Origin: Oscillospiraceae bacterium
GTDB lineage: Bacteria; Bacillota_A; Clostridia; Oscillospirales; Oscillospiraceae
DNA: 10,389 nucleotides
Direction: 5' to 3'
Assembly (NCBI GenBank): GCA_017411665.1
Contig: JAFQPT010000021.1
Coordinates: 1 to 10,389, forward strand
Shown in pieces: positions 1 through 5,743 of this stretch (the stretch's first letter is position 1; the number at the start of each line of letters is the position of its first letter). Under the pieces are notes generated by a model, which saw only the letters and a list, made by a program, of their open reading frames with translations, had not been told where the DNA came from and made no database searches. Position numbers and translations under genes: made by a program.

Positions 1-755
1 AAATCGACAAGATTGGCATCGGTCGCCGCATCGTGAGAAAGAAGACCGAAAACACCGACGACGGCTACCGCGCTTCCGTGGAGACCAGCCAGATTGAGTA
101 CGCTACCACCGCGATTCGCCTGCCTTGGGAAATCACTGAGGAGACCCTGCGCGAGAATATCGAGGGGCAGCACCTTGAGGAAAGCATCACCAACCTCATG
201 ACTACTCAGCTTGGCATCGACCTCGAAGACCTGTACCTGAACGGCGACGAAGATACTGCTGAGGATGCAGAGGACTACGACTTCCTGAAAATCAACGATG
301 GCTGGATTAAGCAGATTAAGAACGGCGGTCACGTGCTGGACGCTTCCGGCGAGACCGAGATGAGCCTCGACCTGTTCTATAGCGCCCTGCAGCAGATACC
401 CAACAAGTACAACAACGGCAAGCTGCGCTGGCTGATGAGCCCTCACAGAGCGCAGCAGTGGGAGCTGTTTTTGCTTAACAAGGTTATCGGCGCAGGCGGC
501 GCAGTGCCCGACAGCATCTACACCGCTCCCGCAAAGATTCCCGCCATCGAGTGCCCTTCCCTCGGCGATGATGTCATCATCCTGACCGACCCCAAAAACC
601 TTGTCGTAGTCAACACCTATAGCGTGAAGATTCGCAAAACCATCGAGGGCAAAGAGGCCATCATGATGGATAAGCGTTTCTACGTGACCCATCTGGACTA
701 CGACCCCATCATCGAGGAATTGGACGCTACTGGTATTATCACCGGTCTCGTTTAA
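1..755 (+). CDS. Phage major capsid protein, HK97-like fold, 5' end cut off (YqbE/XkdG-like)
   Basis: This is the main shell protein of the phage head. The reading frame is open from base 3 (first full codon Ile) to the TAA at 753-755, giving 250 visible residues. The true start lies upstream, because the in-frame GTG at 33 sits inside conserved-looking sequence and has no ribosome binding site. Family-typical stretches include RLPWEITEETLREN near visible residue 40, a Q-LGIDLEDLYLNGDE segment near 65-80, LRWLMSPHRAQQWE in the middle, and a C-terminal run with VIILTDPKNLVV and DKRFYVTHLDYDP. From the usual family size of about 300 residues, I infer that roughly 50-60 N-terminal residues are missing. 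It is followed 14 bases later by the next head gene. The capsid call is secure from sequence and from the connector genes behind it. The match to the skin/PBSX capsid rests on gene order as well as sequence feel. Confidence 0.9.
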   Translation, partial: IDKIGIGRRIVRKKTENTDDGYRASVETSQIEYATTAIRLPWEITEETLRENIEGQHLEESITNLMTTQLGIDLEDLYLNGDEDTAEDAEDYDFLKINDGWIKQIKNGGHVLDASGETEMSLDLFYSALQQIPNKYNNGKLRWLMSPHRAQQWELFLLNKVIGAGGAVPDSIYTAPAKIPAIECPSLGDDVIILTDPKNLVVVNTYSVKIRKTIEGKEAIMMDKRFYVTHLDYDPIIEELDATGIITGLV

Positions 756-769
756 TCAGGAGGCAAATT

Positions 770-1195
770 ATGAGTTATCACCTTAAACTCACCAAAGGGC
801 TTTCGTATTCTGGTATCGTGACCGCAAGCAAGAAGAAACCGGATGTGTACGTCGATAACAAGACAATTGCTGACAAGGCTATTGCCACTGGCTATTTCAA
901 GCTTGTCGCAGAGGACGACAGCAGCGTCGATAATGCCGGAAACGACAGCACAAGCGACGAATTTCCTGACGGCATCTTTGGGGAGGCAGAAGACGACAGC
1001 GCTGGCGGCAAGACCATCGACAAGATGACCGCCTCTGAACTTGAAACCTTTGCCGCCTATAAGGGCGTGAGCCTGAAAGGCATCAGAGGCAAGGATAAGG
1101 TCATCGAAAAGCTGCGCGAGGCACTTGGAGAGGAGACTATCAGCGGCATCATCGCGTATGGTAGCCCCACTATGGTCGAGCTCCAGGACGAATAA
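770..1195 (+). CDS. YqbF-like small head protein with C-terminal HeH (helix-extension-helix) domain
   Basis: A 141-residue protein with an AGGAGG site at 758-763, six bases before the ATG. Three parts are visible. Residues 1-48 form a compact domain (YHLKLTKGLSYSGIV, then a basic KKK, then YFKLVAED). Residues 49-83 are an acidic, Ser/Asp/Gly-rich linker. Residues 84-125 look like a HeH/SAP-type fold, with the pattern MTASELETFAAYKGVSLKG followed by KDKVIEKLREALG. HeH domains are known as small nucleic-acid-binding folds. B. subtilis YqbF has an N-terminal domain plus HeH and sits at this same position between capsid and connector genes. The exact role is not known to me; contact with packaged DNA or a head accessory role is inference. 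The last 16 residues, after the HeH region, are not explained by either domain. Confidence 0.72.
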   Translation: MSYHLKLTKGLSYSGIVTASKKKPDVYVDNKTIADKAIATGYFKLVAEDDSSVDNAGNDSTSDEFPDGIFGEAEDDSAGGKTIDKMTASELETFAAYKGVSLKGIRGKDKVIEKLREALGEETISGIIAYGSPTMVELQDE

Positions 1196-1210
1196 AGGAG
1201 GGCGAACGGC

Positions 1211-1606
1211 ATGGCAGAAAGACCGTGGGTGACACCGGCGGAAGTCAGAGAGTATTCCGACTACGCACCGGTGCAGCAGCGAAACGACCATAAGCTCGCT
1301 TTCGACATTGCGAGAGCGGAGCAATACGTCATATCCTACACCAACAATGATTTTGCTGATGCCGAGACGATTCCTGAGCCCGTAAAGACCGCCGTTATTC
1401 TCTTAGCAGAGGCGTATGCGTACAATGCAGGCGCGGATGCAAAGAGCGGCGGCAAGCGTGTAAAAAGCGAGACATTCGACGATTACAGCTACACGGCGGA
1501 CGACGTTTACATCAGCATCGACGGTCTCGGCGTGAATATCCTGCTTGACCCCTACGTAAAGGTCGCGACCCGGAACGGCGTGACGCTACGCATGAGGAGA
1601 CTTTGA
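1211..1606 (+). CDS. Head-tail connector (adaptor) protein, YqbG-like (DUF3199)
   Basis: A 131-residue protein with AGGAGG at 1196-1201, immediately after the previous TAA. It begins with WVTPAEVREYSDYAPV, then an alpha-helical core (LAFDIARAEQYVISYTNNDF, then VKTAVILLAEAYAYNAG). It continues with SETFDDYSYTADD and a C-terminal strand region. This layout, with a PAEV start, an acidic helix ending in YTN and an AEAYAY helix, matches YqbG, whose fold resembles the connector proteins HK97 gp6 and SPP1 gp15. Such proteins form the ring docked under the portal and provide the platform for the stopper. The neighbours on both sides fit: capsid genes before, stopper after. No membrane segment or signal peptide is visible. 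Confidence 0.8.
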   Translation: MAERPWVTPAEVREYSDYAPVQQRNDHKLAFDIARAEQYVISYTNNDFADAETIPEPVKTAVILLAEAYAYNAGADAKSGGKRVKSETFDDYSYTADDVYISIDGLGVNILLDPYVKVATRNGVTLRMRRL

Positions 1607-1622
1607 GAGAGGAGGCGGAGAC

Positions 1623-1988
1623 ATGAGCATAGAGAACTTTTTCGACCACACGTGCGACATCTACCACGTTGAGAGCGAGGATGTTTCGCCCGGCTTCGGC
1701 CTACCTGCCTCCCCCGTCTTTTCATACAGAAACGAGCCGGACGAAGCAGCGGTGCCGTGCCACTTCGGCGTGCGGTCTATGAGCGTGACCATTACGCAGA
1801 CGGAGCCCGCAAACATGATGGACGCAAAAATCAAGCTCACGCTGCCAATCGGAACGGACATACGGATGAACGACAAAATCGTTTGGCTAGAGACCGGGAT
1901 GGAGTACACAGCGGAGTTTCCTCGAAACGTGAGGAAGCATCACCTCTTTGTTTACATCAAGAGGACAGATGCACAGAGGCCGCTCTAA
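1623..1988 (+). CDS. Head closure / stopper-type protein, YqbH/XkdH-like (DUF3599)
   Basis: A 121-residue protein with AGGAGG at 1610-1615, seven bases before the ATG. It opens with IENFFDHTCDIYHVESEDVSPGFGLP, a start typical of phage head-tail joining proteins in which DTCDIY begins a small beta-barrel. Later landmarks are AVPCHFGV, an MDAKIKLTLP strand, and the DIRMNDKIVW turn followed by the EYTAEFPRNVRKHHLFVYIKR end. By position between connector and XkdI homologues it should correspond to YqbH/XkdH, the counterpart of the SPP1 gp16 stopper that seals the filled head. The stopper role is inferred from family and order. Its TAA overlaps the next start as TAATG (1986-1990), so the two genes are probably translationally coupled. 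Confidence 0.75.
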   Translation: MSIENFFDHTCDIYHVESEDVSPGFGLPASPVFSYRNEPDEAAVPCHFGVRSMSVTITQTEPANMMDAKIKLTLPIGTDIRMNDKIVWLETGMEYTAEFPRNVRKHHLFVYIKRTDAQRPL

Positions 1989-2506
1989 TGGGCAATCACG
2001 TCAACTTCGACCTCTCACAATTCAGGCAGTTCTTTGCGGAGCTCAGTAAAGCCGCCAAAGGCGACTTCAAGCGCGTGCTCGGACTGTTTTTGGAGGGGCT
2101 TGGAAATGAGTTTTTGCGCATCCTTGAGGATGAAATCGTCAGGCGGGAGGTTTTAGACACGCGCCTACTGCTCAACAGCTTCCACAAGGGCAGCGAGGAC
2201 GGTGTGTGGCTGCTGGACGTTGACGGCCTCACCCTTGAGGTCGGCACCAGCATTGAGTACGCAGGATATGTAAACGACGGGCACTGGACAAATGAGCAAG
2301 GCCAGTCAGGGCGATGGGTACCCGGCAGATGGGAGGGCGACCGCTTTATTTACGAGCCGGGCGCAGATACAGGAATGTACCTCAAGCAGAAATGGGTACC
2401 CGGTAAGCATTATTGGGAGAGCGCGTTGAGGATCCTCGATGCGATCTTCCCCAAGCTACTTGAAGCAAAATTGCAACAGTGGATTGACGAATATTTTGGA
2501 ACATAG
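1988..2506 (+). CDS. HK97 gp10-like head-tail joining / tail completion protein, YqbI/XkdI-like
   Basis: A 172-residue protein. The frame is open upstream to 1757, but I place the start at the ATG at 1988. It forms a TAATG overlap with the previous stop, has AGAGG at 1975-1979 eight bases ahead, and gives a protein starting MGNHVNFDLSQF; the longer version would read across the stopper gene. The family signature is at residues 56-68, VLDTRLLLNSFHKG, equivalent to the VDTGRLRNSW motif of HK97 gp10-like proteins. It is followed by a strand and loop with two WVPG repeats (residues 110 and 136) around MYLKQK, then a C-terminal amphipathic helix rich in Leu, Lys and Ile. Such proteins act at the head-tail junction during tail maturation. 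The middle of the motif has R instead of the usual G, which I regard as tolerated variation. Confidence 0.78.
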   Translation: MGNHVNFDLSQFRQFFAELSKAAKGDFKRVLGLFLEGLGNEFLRILEDEIVRREVLDTRLLLNSFHKGSEDGVWLLDVDGLTLEVGTSIEYAGYVNDGHWTNEQGQSGRWVPGRWEGDRFIYEPGADTGMYLKQKWVPGKHYWESALRILDAIFPKLLEAKLQQWIDEYFGT

Positions 2507-2527
2507 CAGAAAGCGAGGTGATTCGCC

Positions 2528-2980
2528 ATGACGCTCGAACAGGAAGTTGCAAGCATTATGGCATTTGCTCTGCGGAGCGCGGGAAATCCCTCGCCGTACT
2601 ACTACGACGTGCCGGAGCAGTTCGAATTCCCGGCCATGTATTTCCCGCAGCCCGAGATAGTCACACGCGGAGAGACGTTCCGTACTTACGCATCGGATTA
2701 CGCATGGTACATCAACGTCATGTGCAAGACGACGGAGGAGGCCCACGAAATCGGGCTCGGTGTGCTCACGAAATTGAAACAGGCACGGAATCTCGTTCCC
2801 ATAATCGACGGTGGTGGCTCGGAAACGGGCACAAAACTGAGGTTGAAAGATCCGATGCTCAAGAAGATTGACACCGGCGTAGTGCAGCTTACGATTGAGT
2901 GGACTAGCCGCAGACCATACGACGCGGAAGATGTGCTCAAGACGCAGCGTTTCTTCGTGGAGCATGATATCAAGAAATAA
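2528..2980 (+). CDS. Tail terminator / completion protein, YqbJ/XkdJ-like
   Basis: A 150-residue soluble protein with GAGGTG at 2515-2520, seven bases before the ATG. It shows the mixed alpha/beta plan expected of tail terminators: an N-terminal helix (EQEVASIMAFALRS), YYYDVPEQFEFPAMYFPQPEI, a long strand SDYAWYINVMCKTTEEAHEIGLGVLTKLKQARN, then LRLKDPMLKKIDTGVVQLTIEWTSRRPY. The pairing of a PAMYFPQP strand with a final VVQLTIEWTSRR strand is what I recognise from the XkdJ group. These proteins cap the finished tail tube and provide the joining face to the head. The functional assignment rests mainly on family and position, after the gp10-like gene and before sheath and tube. No abnormality is seen. 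Confidence 0.65.
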   Translation: MTLEQEVASIMAFALRSAGNPSPYYYDVPEQFEFPAMYFPQPEIVTRGETFRTYASDYAWYINVMCKTTEEAHEIGLGVLTKLKQARNLVPIIDGGGSETGTKLRLKDPMLKKIDTGVVQLTIEWTSRRPYDAEDVLKTQRFFVEHDIKK

Positions 2981-2991
2981 GGAGGACAGTT

Positions 2992-3231
2992 ATGGCAAAC
3001 AAGAGTACAAATGCCAGCACAGTGTCGGTGCTGGAAAATGAACAGGCGCAGTCCGTAACCGCACAGTTGGGCAAGAAAATCCCTATCGCGAAGCTGCGTA
3101 GGAGTTGCGTCACTCTGTTTGGCGTTACACCAAGCACTTTCGATGGTGCAACTATTGGCTTGACTGGCAGTTATACCGTCGATGAAATCAAGACCATTCT
3201 CAAGAAATGGCTCAACAAGGAGGTTAAATAA
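2992..3231 (+). CDS. Small conserved phage protein, YqzN/YkzM-like
   Basis: A 79-residue protein with AGGAGG at 2980-2985, six bases before the ATG. The first 25 residues are polar and probably flexible. The conserved-looking core is residues 27-78: KKIPIAKLRRSCVTLFGV, then FDGATIGL, then SYTVDEIKTILKKWLNKEV. This pattern, a Leu/Arg/Cys helix leading to LFGV, a short Gly-rich turn, then a YTVDEIK helix ending in a basic WLNKE, matches small proteins encoded just before the tail sheath in skin (YqzN) and PBSX (YkzM). The molecular role is unknown to me. Its last codons contain the ribosome binding site of the sheath gene (AAGGAGG at 3217-3223), so the two are tightly linked. It is easily missed because of its size, but start, spacing and family pattern all support a real gene. 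Confidence 0.7.
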   Translation: MANKSTNASTVSVLENEQAQSVTAQLGKKIPIAKLRRSCVTLFGVTPSTFDGATIGLTGSYTVDEIKTILKKWLNKEVK

Positions 3232-3233
3232 CA

Positions 3234-4577
3234 ATGGCTGGCGGAACTTTTGATAAGCTGGTCGGCAAGGTCAGACCCGGTACGTACATCAATTTTGAGA
3301 CGACGGGAACAGATATTGTTGGCAGCAGCGAACGCGGCACAGTCATTCTGCCGCTTATCAATTTTGGATATGGTCCTGCGGGAGAGTTTATCACCATCAA
3401 CAACTCTGCGCCGGACGCGAACTACAGTAAGCTCGGATACAGCGTTTACGAGACTCCCTTGCTGCTCGTAAAAGAGGCCATGAAGAACGCAAAGACCGTA
3501 ATCGTCTATATCCCAGCGCAGGGCGCGAAGGCTACGGCGACCGTGGAGAATCCCGCCATTACCGCGAAAGCGATGTACGGCGGCAGTCGCGGTAACGATC
3601 TTGCTTTCGACTGCGTCCCCAATGAAATAGGGGGCTACGATGTGAACGTCTACCTCGACAATGCGCTGGTAGAAACCCATGAGGGGCTTGCCACCATTGG
3701 CGACCTCATCGCCGTCGGCTCTGCGTGGATTGCATTCCAAGGAGATGCAGAGACGGAGCTGACTGAGTTCTCTGCTATCAGCCTTACCGGAGGCACGGAC
3801 GGCAGCGCGACCACTCAGGATATTGCTACTTTCCTTGACGCGTCAGAGGCGCAGGTGTGGAATACAATGGCATTCCCCGTGAACTCCACAGATGAGAGCG
3901 GTCTACTCGCCGCAGCAACCAGCAAAATCAAGTATCTGCGCGAGGATGTTGGCAAGTATCGCAAGCTCGTCGTCGCCAACTACGTGTGCGACTATGAGGG
4001 AGTTATAAACGTCGTGAACAGCTACAAGCTGGCAGATGGCACGGAACTCACCACCGAACAGGCGACCGCATGGGTAGCCGGAGCTGACGCAGGCGCAGAC
4101 TGCGTGACATCTAACACTTATAAAGTCGTAGAGAACGCAAGCGATATTATCGGTCTGATGTCTCACGCGGAGGCGGTTGCGGCTATCAACGCGGGCAAGT
4201 TCTTCTTCTCCTTTAACGAGAGGACGGAAGTCGCTGTCGAGTATGACATCAACTCCCTGACCACCTTTGATAACAAGGCAAAGAGTTGGCACAAGAACCG
4301 CGTACTGCGCGTGTTGGACAGCTTCGGCGAGAGATGCGTCCTGAACTTCCCCCCGAATAAGTACGACAACAACGATGTTGGTTGGGACATCATGGAGGGC
4401 ATCGGCAAGAGCATCCTCAAGATTTTCCTTGAAATGGGAGCTATCACCGAAGTGGACTACGACAACGACTTTCTCGTTGACCGCGAGAACAGCCACGGCG
4501 ACGAGACCTATTTCAACGTCGGCATCAAGCCCGTAGATAGCGCAGAAAAGCTGTTCTTCACTATTACCACAAGATAA
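3234..4577 (+). CDS. Contractile tail sheath protein, YqbK/XkdK-like
   Basis: A 447-residue sheath subunit that polymerises around the tail tube and contracts on infection. The ribosome binding site AAGGAGG (3217-3223) lies inside the preceding gene, ten bases before the ATG. The N-terminal domain begins AGGTFDKLVGKVRPGTYINFE and contains GSSERGTVILPL. The core carries the sheath-family SLTGGTDGS loop (about residues 183-191), followed by DIATFLDASEAQVWNTMAFPV. The C-terminal domain includes KSWHKNRVLRVLDSFGERC, ILKIFLEMGAITEVDYDND and FNVGIKPVDSAEKLFFTI, typical of the sheath C-terminal arm that interlocks with neighbouring subunits. XkdK is of similar length (about 466). A sheath followed directly by an XkdM-type tube gene makes the contractile tail certain in type, though contractility itself is inferred. 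No frameshift or internal stop is seen. Confidence 0.95.
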   Translation: MAGGTFDKLVGKVRPGTYINFETTGTDIVGSSERGTVILPLINFGYGPAGEFITINNSAPDANYSKLGYSVYETPLLLVKEAMKNAKTVIVYIPAQGAKATATVENPAITAKAMYGGSRGNDLAFDCVPNEIGGYDVNVYLDNALVETHEGLATIGDLIAVGSAWIAFQGDAETELTEFSAISLTGGTDGSATTQDIATFLDASEAQVWNTMAFPVNSTDESGLLAAATSKIKYLREDVGKYRKLVVANYVCDYEGVINVVNSYKLADGTELTTEQATAWVAGADAGADCVTSNTYKVVENASDIIGLMSHAEAVAAINAGKFFFSFNERTEVAVEYDINSLTTFDNKAKSWHKNRVLRVLDSFGERCVLNFPPNKYDNNDVGWDIMEGIGKSILKIFLEMGAITEVDYDNDFLVDRENSHGDETYFNVGIKPVDSAEKLFFTITTR

Positions 4578-4593
4578 CAGGAGGCAGAAAGAT

Positions 4594-5028
4594 ATGGCTA
4601 TGGAATACAACAAAAGCCCTATTTCCCTCCGTGAGGGAAAGATTTTCATTGACGGTATCGAGTGCGTCGACAGCGTGAAGTGTGAAATCAAGTACACTCC
4701 AGACGTATGGACAGGCAGACAGCTTGGAGAGCGCACTCCGAGTTCCCGTTGGCTCGGAGTGGCCATCACCGGCACTATCACTCGCAGACGCAGCACCCCG
4801 TGGCTCAAGGAGGCTATTGCTAAGTATCAGAAAAGCAAGGCAACGCCAGAATTCACTATCCAGGGCATTATGGACGATAGAAACAGCGACTACTACGCAG
4901 ATAACGGCAGCGAGACCGTGACCTGCGTGGGCTGCGTCCTCACCGGAGATCTGAATCTCATCAATCTCGACAGCGCAGGCGATGTCTTGGATGACGCAAT
5001 TTCGTTCAACGCTAAGGACATCGTTTAA
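4594..5028 (+). CDS. Tail tube protein, YqbM/XkdM-like (DUF2001)
   Basis: A 144-residue subunit of the inner tail tube, about the usual size for XkdM. AGGAGG at 4579-4584 is nine bases before the ATG at 4594; a second ATG at 4600 is possible, but its spacing is worse. Family features are the N-terminal SLREGKIFIDGIECVDSVKCEI strand-turn-strand, WTGRQLGERTPSSRWLG, AITGTITRRRSTPWLKE, the PEFTIQGIMDDRNSDYYADNG segment, and a C-terminal CVLTGDLNLINLDSAGDVLDD ending in AKDIV. The two Cys of CVGCV (about residues 109-112) are close together, with no obvious metal site around them. Sheath and tube adjacent in this order is standard for skin/PBSX-type tails. A strong RNA hairpin follows the stop and may set transcript level or stability (described separately). 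Confidence 0.92.
   Translation: MAMEYNKSPISLREGKIFIDGIECVDSVKCEIKYTPDVWTGRQLGERTPSSRWLGVAITGTITRRRSTPWLKEAIAKYQKSKATPEFTIQGIMDDRNSDYYADNGSETVTCVGCVLTGDLNLINLDSAGDVLDDAISFNAKDIV
4734..4761 (+). repeat. 9-bp perfect inverted repeat inside the tail tube gene
   Basis: CACTCCGAG at 4734-4742 is the exact reverse complement of CTCGGAGTG at 4753-4761, with a ten-base loop. The sequence is coding (RTPSSRWLGV), so codon constraint may explain part of it. An mRNA hairpin here is plausible but unproven. Confidence 0.4.
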
Positions 5029-5034
5029 ACAGGC

Positions 5035-5063
5035 GGGCCTCGTTTCCTATTGGAGCGAGGCCT
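5035..5063 (+). terminator. Strong hairpin after the tail tube gene (possible attenuator or mRNA-stabilising stem)
   Basis: The RNA can form a 12-bp stem between 5035-5046 and 5052-5063. Its core is a perfect seven-pair GGCCTCG/CGAGGCC stem, extended by G-U, U-A and C-G pairs around a five-base loop (CTATT). It starts seven bases after the tube stop codon and ends 37 bases before the chaperone start. The following bases (ACTGCATTTCTACC) lack a clean run of T, so a classical factor-independent terminator is not fully met. A partial attenuator, an RNase barrier protecting the sheath and tube transcript, or a processing site are alternatives. The position suits a step-down between abundant sheath/tube subunits and scarce chaperone and tape measure; that is inference. 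Confidence 0.5.
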
Positions 5064-5099
5064 ACTGCATTTCTACCATACCGATAAGGAGAACTGACA

Positions 5100-5561
5100 A
5101 TGGCAAGAGATTTGAAATACTTTATGCGCGACCGCGAGGAGCAAATCATCACTGTCCCCGGCCCCGCCACTTTCGTTGATGAGAACGGAGAAGTCATCGA
5201 GCTCGAAGTCCGTGTCCTCAGCAATGCGGAAATTCAGAAAATCAACAACAACTACCGCAAGCGCAGCATCGCCACTGACAAAAAGGGGCAGCCCTACATC
5301 GCCAACGGCGAAGTCGTTTACAAGACTGAAAAGGACAGCGCAAAGGCGGCACGCCATATCATCGCGGAAGCGCTTGTTTACCCCAATCTCAAGGACGAAG
5401 AGATGATGGAGTTCTACAAGTGCGTGGACTTCACCGATATGCCTCAGCTCGTATTCTCCCGCGCGGACGAATACGCACAGGTGACAAGAGCTGTATTCAC
5501 TGCCCTCGGCCTCATCGACGGAGTTCCCGATGAGGCAGTTATCGGGGAAATAAAAAACTAA
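5100..5561 (+). CDS. Tail assembly chaperone, YqbN/XkdN-like (zero-frame product)
   Basis: A 153-residue protein with AAGGAG at 5086-5091, eight bases before the ATG. It starts ARDLKYFMRDREEQIITVPGPATFVDENG. It continues with a beta region (VIELEVRVLSNAEIQKINNNYRKR) and an alpha-helical second half (KDSAKAARHIIAEALVYPNLKDEEMMEFY, then VFSRADEYAQVTRAVFTALGL), ending in GEIKN. XkdN-family proteins are the myophage counterpart of lambda gpG: they hold the tape measure and help tube subunits polymerise, and are not part of the finished virion. The final codons ATA AAA AAC form an in-phase slippery heptamer directly before the TAA, with a second in-frame stop (TAG) right after. The protein is therefore probably also made in a longer -1 form. 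The gene sits just before the tape measure, the fixed position of tail chaperones. Confidence 0.88.
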   Translation: MARDLKYFMRDREEQIITVPGPATFVDENGEVIELEVRVLSNAEIQKINNNYRKRSIATDKKGQPYIANGEVVYKTEKDSAKAARHIIAEALVYPNLKDEEMMEFYKCVDFTDMPQLVFSRADEYAQVTRAVFTALGLIDGVPDEAVIGEIKN

Positions 5562-5575
5562 TAGCCCGCACGGGC
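5552..5575 (+). promoter_or_regulatory. Candidate programmed -1 ribosomal frameshift site with short downstream hairpin
   Basis: A AAA AAC at 5552-5558 is a textbook X XXY YYZ heptamer, and it is phased correctly: zero-frame codons are ATA (5550), AAA (5553) and AAC (5556), followed by the TAA stop. Five bases downstream begins a GC stem, GCCC at 5564-5567 with GGGC at 5572-5575 around GCAC, a suitable spacing for a stimulator though the stem is short. A GGGG at 5544-5547 is too near, and not Shine-Dalgarno-like enough, to count as an upstream stimulator. Shifting by -1 opens a 61-codon frame to 5743. Confidence 0.75.
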
Positions 5576-5743
5576 AGCAACGAATATTGGGCGCACACCC
5601 TTTGGCAGCGGCACCACCTGAGAATGGAGGATTTCGCCGCCATGCCAAGACAGCGACAGCTCTTTTACATAGCGTCGGAGCTGACCGAATCGGAGCACCC
5701 GTGCAGGCTTGACACCATCAAACTGAGAGGAGGCGGAAAATAA
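5558..5743 (+). CDS. -1 frame extension of the tail assembly chaperone (GT-like second part)
   Basis: After a -1 slip at the heptamer, the frame from CTA at 5558 stays open for 61 codons to the TAA at 5741-5743. The full fusion would be 214 residues. The extension reads LIARTGSNEYWAHTLWQRHH, then LRMEDFAAMPRQRQLFYIAS and a basic C-terminal tail ending in RGGGK. The pattern of an aromatic YW helix, an L-x-MEDF-xx-MP segment and a following IAS-ELTE helix resembles the short second chaperone domains (gpT-like) fused by frameshift in many tailed phages. The only internal ATGs (5624 and 5651) have no convincing ribosome binding site, so independent translation is unlikely. It fills the gap between chaperone and tape measure completely, and its stop overlaps the tape measure start as TAATG. 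In lambda the T part binds tube subunits while G binds the tape measure; transfer of that role here is inference. Confidence 0.75.
   Translation, partial: LIARTGSNEYWAHTLWQRHHLRMEDFAAMPRQRQLFYIASELTESEHPCRLDTIKLRGGGK

Noticed and set aside
33..755. GTG at 33 as the true start of the capsid gene
   Set aside because: The frame is open to the window edge, the residues before it look like normal capsid sequence, and no ribosome binding site precedes the GTG.
1757..1987. Longer version of the gp10-like gene starting at 1757
   Set aside because: It would lie entirely over the stopper gene in another frame with low-quality sequence; the ATG at 1988 gives the family-typical start.
2314..2403. Direct repeat of ATGGGTACCCGG at 2314-2325 and 2392-2403
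   Set aside because: Both copies encode the WVPG motif that recurs naturally in gp10-like proteins, so the repeat is explained by protein structure.
3903..4808. Antisense open frame (301 codons) opposite sheath and tube genes
   Set aside because: It crosses two certain genes and the intergenic space, and its product resembles no known family; a shadow of codon bias.
5624..5743. Independent small gene between chaperone and tape measure, starting at ATG 5624
   Set aside because: No convincing ribosome binding site precedes it, and the frame is open further upstream to the slippery site, so a frameshift extension explains it better.
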